From positions 1 through 51,431 of the forward strand of contig NZ_QAJK01000163.1 in NCBI RefSeq assembly GCF_003852515.1: a DNA stretch of 51,431 bases, written 5' to 3'. The stretch is from Variovorax sp. KBW07 (GTDB lineage Bacteria > Pseudomonadota > Gammaproteobacteria > Burkholderiales > Burkholderiaceae_C). A model generated the notes under the pieces. That model searched no databases. It was given only the letters and a program-made list of their open reading frames with translations, and was not told the DNA's origin. Shown piece after piece: positions 47,695 through 51,431 of this stretch. How positions within the stretch are numbered: position 1 is the first letter of the stretch; each line of letters starts with the position of its first letter. A program made the position numbers and the translations under genes.

Positions 47695-49650
47695 TCAGGC
47701 GCCCAGCAAGCCGTTCACGCGCTGGCGCAGCGCCTCGGGCTGCACCTCGGCCGGCGGCACGGCGCTGCCGACATTCAGGCCCACGCGGCTGTAGAAGCCA
47801 CGGCGGAACGGCTTGGCCATGGCGACCTGCTCGCCACCGCGCAGCTCGATGCGGCTGAAGTACGAGCCCCAGAGGTTGGTCAGCGCCATCGGGATCACCG
47901 GCGGCTCGATGCCCTCGGCGCGCGCGCTTTCGACGATCTTCATCACGCCGCCCTTGAAGGGCTGCAGCGTGCCGTCGCGCGTGATCGAGCCTTCGGGGAA
48001 GATGGCCAGCAGGTCTCCCTCGCGCAGCACGTCCAGCGCCTTGGCAAAGGCCGCTTCGTAGGCCGCCGGATCTTCCTTCTGCGGCGCGATGGGAATGGCC
48101 TTGGCCAGCTTGAACAGCCAGCCCAGCACCGGCACCTTGAAGATGCGGTGGTCCATGATGAAGCGGATGGGGCGCGGGCTCGCGGCCATCAGCAGCACCG
48201 CGTCGATGAAGCTCACGTGGTTGCACACCAGCACCGCCGCGCCCTCGGTCGGGATGTGCTCGTCACCCTTGATGTCGAAGCGGTACACGAAGCGCGACAG
48301 CACCCAGGCCACGAAGCGCAGCATGTACTCGGGCACCAGCATGAAGATGTAGAACGCCACCACCGCGTTGGCGATGCCGGTGAACAGGAAGATCTGCGGA
48401 ATCGTGAAGCCCGCGCCGAGCAGCGCGCCCGCCAGGATCGAGCTGCCGATCATGAACAGCGCATTGAGGATGTTGTTGGCCGCGATGATGCGGGCGCGGT
48501 GCGTGGGCTGGCTGCGCAGCTGGATCAGCGCGTACATGGGCACGCTGTACAGCCCCGCGAACAGCGACAGCAGCCCCAGGTCGGCCATCACGCGCCAGTG
48601 GGCCGCCTGGTGCACGAAGACGCCGATGTGCATCTCGTCGACCTTCGGCAGGCCGCGCGAGGCAAAGTACAGGTCGATGGCAAACACGCTCATGCCGATG
48701 GCGCCCAACGGCACCAGGCCGATCTCGACCTGCCGGCGGCTCAGCGTTTCGCACAGCAGCGAACCGACGCCGATGCCGATCGAGAACACCACCAGCAGCA
48801 GCGAGGCCACCTGCTCGTCGCCGTGCAGCACTTCCTTGGCGAAGCTGGGGAACTGGCTCAGGAACACCGCGCCGAAGAACCACATCCACGAAATGCCCAG
48901 CAGCGAGCGGAACACCACGATGTTCTCGTGCGCCAGCTTCAGGTTGCGCCAGGTTTCGCTGATGGGGTTCCAGTTGATGACCAGGTTGGGGTCGGTGGCC
49001 GGTGCCTGCGGAATGGCCTGCGCCACGCCGCGCCCCGCCAGCGCCAGCAGCACGCAGGCCACCGCCACGCTCATGTGGCCGACCTGCGGCACCGCCACCA
49101 GCAGGCCGCCGGCCACCTGCCCCAGCAGGATGGCGACGAAGGTGCCCATCTCGACCATGCCGTTGCCGCCCGTGAGTTCGCGCGCGTCGAGCACCTGCGG
49201 CAGGTAGGCGAACTTGACCGGCCCGAACAGCGTGGAATGCAGCCCCATGAGGAACACGCAGCCCAGCAGCACCACCGCGTCGGCCCGCACGAAGCCCCAG
49301 GCCGCGATCAGCATGATCAGGATTTCGAGGTTCTTGACGAAGCGGATCATCTTCGTCTTGTCGAACTTGTCGGTCAGCTGCCCGGCCGTAGCCGAGAACA
49401 GCAGAAAGGGCAGGATGAACAGCGCACCGATCACCAGGCCCGCCATGGCCGGCGGCATCCAGCTCAGTTGCAGCTGGTAGGTCACCATGACGGTGAAGGC
49501 GAACTTGAAGAGGTTGTCGTTCGCGGCGCCCGCGAACTGGGTCCAGAAGAAAGGCGCAAAGCGCCGCTGCTTCAGAAGAGCGAACTGGTTGGCGTGGGCG
49601 TTCGCTTCATGGGCCACGGGCGTGGCTGCGGCAGCGGCGGGGGTTGTCAT
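47695..49650 (-). CDS. MFS lysophospholipid transporter-like / PlsC acyltransferase fusion
   Basis: The 651-residue protein joins an N-terminal twelve-helix MFS module similar to LplT (about 20-420) to a C-terminal 1-acylglycerol-3-phosphate-type acyltransferase. Motif I is CNHVSFIDAVLL (NHxSxxD) and motif III FPEGSITRDG. In E. coli LplT flips lysophospholipids inward and Aas reacylates them. Here transport and acylation could be in one chain, which would remodel membrane phospholipids. It follows the ceramidase-like gene by 14 bp. Confidence 0.88.
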   Translation of the reverse strand: MTTPAAAAATPVAHEANAHANQFALLKQRRFAPFFWTQFAGAANDNLFKFAFTVMVTYQLQLSWMPPAMAGLVIGALFILPFLLFSATAGQLTDKFDKTKMIRFVKNLEILIMLIAAWGFVRADAVVLLGCVFLMGLHSTLFGPVKFAYLPQVLDARELTGGNGMVEMGTFVAILLGQVAGGLLVAVPQVGHMSVAVACVLLALAGRGVAQAIPQAPATDPNLVINWNPISETWRNLKLAHENIVVFRSLLGISWMWFFGAVFLSQFPSFAKEVLHGDEQVASLLLVVFSIGIGVGSLLCETLSRRQVEIGLVPLGAIGMSVFAIDLYFASRGLPKVDEMHIGVFVHQAAHWRVMADLGLLSLFAGLYSVPMYALIQLRSQPTHRARIIAANNILNALFMIGSSILAGALLGAGFTIPQIFLFTGIANAVVAFYIFMLVPEYMLRFVAWVLSRFVYRFDIKGDEHIPTEGAAVLVCNHVSFIDAVLLMAASPRPIRFIMDHRIFKVPVLGWLFKLAKAIPIAPQKEDPAAYEAAFAKALDVLREGDLLAIFPEGSITRDGTLQPFKGGVMKIVESARAEGIEPPVIPMALTNLWGSYFSRIELRGGEQVAMAKPFRRGFYSRVGLNVGSAVPPAEVQPEALRQRVNGLLGA

Positions 49651-49664
49651 TCGAAGAATTCTCC

Positions 49665-50519
49665 TCAGGCTGCCACGGCGGCTGCGCCCGGATTGTGCCG
49701 CAGCGCCGCCTGCCAGCGCATCTCCAGCTTGTGCAGTGCCATGAGGACCGGCAGGCCGGCCAGCGAGGCCGTGAGGTGCTTCAGCGTGTGGCCCGAGACC
49801 GTGTGCTGCGTGAACTCGTAGATCTGGTGGTCGGCCAGCTCGAAGGCCTTGGCCAGCACGTAGAAGCCGATGACCCAGCCCAGCTTGAGGTCGACGCCGC
49901 CGCGCATCGGCGTGGCCAGTGCCAGCGTGACCACCAGCGCCATGCCGCCGAACTGCACCAGCGCCCAAGGCATCACGTTGCCCGACTCCTGGAACACCTC
50001 GGCCGCCAGCAGGCCGGCAGTGAGCACGAACCACGCGGCTGGCCAGCCGGCGCGCTGGCTGACCCGCTCGCAGACCGCGACGCCGATCAGCCCCGCGAAG
50101 GCCACCGCCATGCCGGCGCGGTCGGCCGCGAGCCGGGGCGCGTCGGGCACGAGGTGATAGAAGGCCGAGCCGGCGGCCGTCGCGATGAGCCCGGCGAAGA
50201 ACAGCCAGGCGCAGTCGAGCGTGTTGTCCGGCGGGTCGCTGGCGGGCGGCGCCAGCGGAAACACGGCCAGCGCCTGCTGGTGCGAGCGGTCGATGCGGTT
50301 CAGCCGGTACAGGCCCCAGAAGCCGATCAGCAGAAACGGCAGGTTGCTCAGCACGTCCATGGCATTGGGCAGGCCGTGCCAGGCGCGATCGTCGGCAAAC
50401 ACCGAGGCGATGGCGACGTCGGCCGCCGGCAGGGCGGGGCCGAAGAAGGCGATCAGCGTGAGCAGCGTGAAGGTGAAAAGCAGCCCGCGTTCGCGGCGGC
50501 TGAGAGAGGGCAGAAGCAT
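49665..50519 (-). CDS. Ceramidase-like (CREST superfamily) membrane hydrolase
   Basis: The 284-residue protein has about seven membrane segments. Metal-site features of CREST hydrolases are visible: GSAFYHLVPD (Ser-x3-His), a following Asp in DRAG, and GHTLKHLTASLAG (His-x3-His) near the C terminus. Alkaline ceramidases use this arrangement to hydrolyse amides in lipids. The substrate here is unknown. It is transcribed with the MFS-PlsC gene and away from the HTH regulator. Confidence 0.82.
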   Translation of the reverse strand: MLLPSLSRRERGLLFTFTLLTLIAFFGPALPAADVAIASVFADDRAWHGLPNAMDVLSNLPFLLIGFWGLYRLNRIDRSHQQALAVFPLAPPASDPPDNTLDCAWLFFAGLIATAAGSAFYHLVPDAPRLAADRAGMAVAFAGLIGVAVCERVSQRAGWPAAWFVLTAGLLAAEVFQESGNVMPWALVQFGGMALVVTLALATPMRGGVDLKLGWVIGFYVLAKAFELADHQIYEFTQHTVSGHTLKHLTASLAGLPVLMALHKLEMRWQAALRHNPGAAAVAA

Positions 50520-50660
50520 GGCGGTCCTCGGTGGTGGGTGACGAGCGGCGGAATTTAGTGGCCGGACGCTCCCCAGGCATCGAATATCGATACGAGGTAC
50601 TAATTCACACCTTTCGGTATCCGCTTTCGATACTTCCCGGCGCCCGTGTACGCTTCAGCC
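50520..50660. promoter_or_regulatory. Divergent region with two dyad operators
   Basis: This region separates the ceramidase-like gene and the HTH regulator gene. One dyad, GTATC-CGCTTTC-GATAC, is perfect (50617-50633). The other, GCATC-GAATATC-GATAC, has one mismatch (50577-50593). They are exactly 40 bp apart. This is typical for autoregulation and control of the divergent operon. Confidence 0.7.
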
Positions 50661-51395
50661 ATGAGCACCACCGTCGACCTCGTACTCGCCCTCAAGAACG
50701 AACTCAAAAGCGCCCGAATGACCTACGCCGACCTGGCGCGGTCGCTCGACATGGCCGAATCCAGCGTGAAGCGGATGCTGGCCAAGAGCGACATGCCGCT
50801 GTCGCGCGTGGACGCCATCTGCCGCGCGCTGAAGATCGATTTCGCCGAACTGGCCCGCCGCGTGGCCGACGCCCAGCCGTTGCTGAAGGAGCTGACGCAC
50901 GAGCAGGAAAAAGCCGTGGTCAAGGACAAGAAGCTGCTGCTGGTGGCGATCAGCGTGCTGAGCCAGTGGACGCTGGAGCAGATCGTGGCGGCCTACCGCA
51001 TCAGCGAAGCCGAGTGCATCGGCTGCCTGGCGCAGCTGGACCGCATCGGCATCATCGAGCTGCGCCCGCTGAACCGGTATCGCCTGAAGCTGGCCAAGAC
51101 GTTCCGCTGGCGCCCGCACGGGCCGGTGATGGAGTTCTTCCGCGAGAACGTGGTGCTGGACTATTACCGGGGCGGTTTCGACGGCCCGGCCGAAGGTCTG
51201 CTGCTGGTGCACGGCTCGATCAGCCGCTCGCTGGCGCCGGCCTTCCTGGAGCGGCTGCAGCGCGTGGCACAAGACTTTGCGCAGCAGCACCAGACGGACC
51301 AGAAGCTGTCGGCCAAGGACCGCGAGGGGTACACGCTGCTGCTTGGCATGCGCAACTGGGAGTTCGAGCTGTTCACGCGCCTGCGTCGGGCTTGA
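50661..51395 (+). CDS. XRE-type helix-turn-helix regulator with C-terminal domain
   Basis: The 244-residue protein has an N-terminal Cro/CI-type HTH (about 10-65: MTYADLARSLDMAESSVKRM, then LAKSDMPLSRVDAICRALKI). A helical C-terminal region of no family I can name follows. The ATG at 50661 gives MSTTVDLVLALKNELKSARM, and an upstream GTG at 50646 is rejected. It lies divergent from the ceramidase-like operon with two dyads between them. A similar dyad lies 3 kb away at 47644. It is a candidate master regulator of the envelope genes nearby. After its stop the window holds only 36 bp. Confidence 0.82.
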   Translation: MSTTVDLVLALKNELKSARMTYADLARSLDMAESSVKRMLAKSDMPLSRVDAICRALKIDFAELARRVADAQPLLKELTHEQEKAVVKDKKLLLVAISVLSQWTLEQIVAAYRISEAECIGCLAQLDRIGIIELRPLNRYRLKLAKTFRWRPHGPVMEFFRENVVLDYYRGGFDGPAEGLLLVHGSISRSLAPAFLERLQRVAQDFAQQHQTDQKLSAKDREGYTLLLGMRNWEFELFTRLRRA

Positions 51396-51431
51396 GGGCA
51401 GTTCAGCGCAGGGGTCATTCAGGGCGCGTGC

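Noticed and set aside
47398-49821. 807-codon open frame on the plus strand
   Set aside because: Antisense to the MFS-PlsC gene and rich in His, Gln and Arg. The minus-strand gene has clear catalytic motifs.

Overview
The window looks like a chromosomal segment of a high-GC betaproteobacterium, most likely Comamonadaceae and probably Variovorax or a close relative. The basis is protein similarity that I recognise by eye (r-proteins, OxyR, UbiA, DUF2145/YiaAB genes) and strong GC bias at third codon positions. I ran no database search. There are no insertion sequences, prophage genes or CRISPR arrays, so this reads as ordinary core and accessory chromosome.

Layout. Positions 1-9324 hold the spc and alpha ribosomal protein operons, all on the minus strand: rplN-rplX-rplE-rpsN-rpsH-rplF-rplR-rpsE-rpmD-rplO-secY-rpmJ-rpsM-rpsK-rpsD-rpoA-rplQ, followed by an initiator tRNA gene and a terminator. 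A near-consensus sigma-70 promoter precedes rplN, so the S10 genes are not joined to spc here. An apparent intrinsic terminator lies inside the alpha operon between rpsK and rpsD. Positions 9368-11424 carry a phytase-like esterase lipoprotein gene coupled to proC. Positions 11441-15717 carry a MaoC / AMP-ligase / GPH-transporter operon divergent from a TetR gene, with two palindromic operators between them. Positions 15744-18408 are ubiA, dps and oxyR. Positions 18495-20045 are an AhpD-like gene divergent from an AraC regulator.

Positions 20062-27674 form a coherent 5-oxoproline (pyroglutamate) locus: a DUF969/DUF979 membrane pair (probable transporter), pyroglutamyl peptidase, PxpA, a fused PxpB-PxpC, a fused biotin carboxylase-biotin carrier protein, and a divergent GntR regulator. 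Positions 27693-28877 are a GNAT and a LysE exporter. Positions 28929-35943 combine an FbpABC-type ABC transporter, L-serine dehydratase, a GcvA-like LysR regulator and phosphoserine phosphatase, which looks like a serine-centred locus. Positions 35950-43955 hold recG, a TIGR01777 epimerase with a membrane domain, DUF4166, queA, tgt, a small secreted protein and an SDR.

Positions 44067-51395 are an envelope-flavoured region: DUF3597, a double-zinc-ribbon membrane protein, DUF2145, a small exported protein, a YiaA/B protein, an MFS-PlsC fusion and a ceramidase-like (CREST) membrane hydrolase, all on the minus strand. They run divergently from an HTH regulator. Copies of a dyad, GTATC-N7-GATAC, lie at the regulator's promoter region and upstream of the YiaA/B gene. 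This points to a small undescribed regulon and is one of the two best leads in the window. The other is the 5-oxoproline locus with its biotin-carboxylase module.
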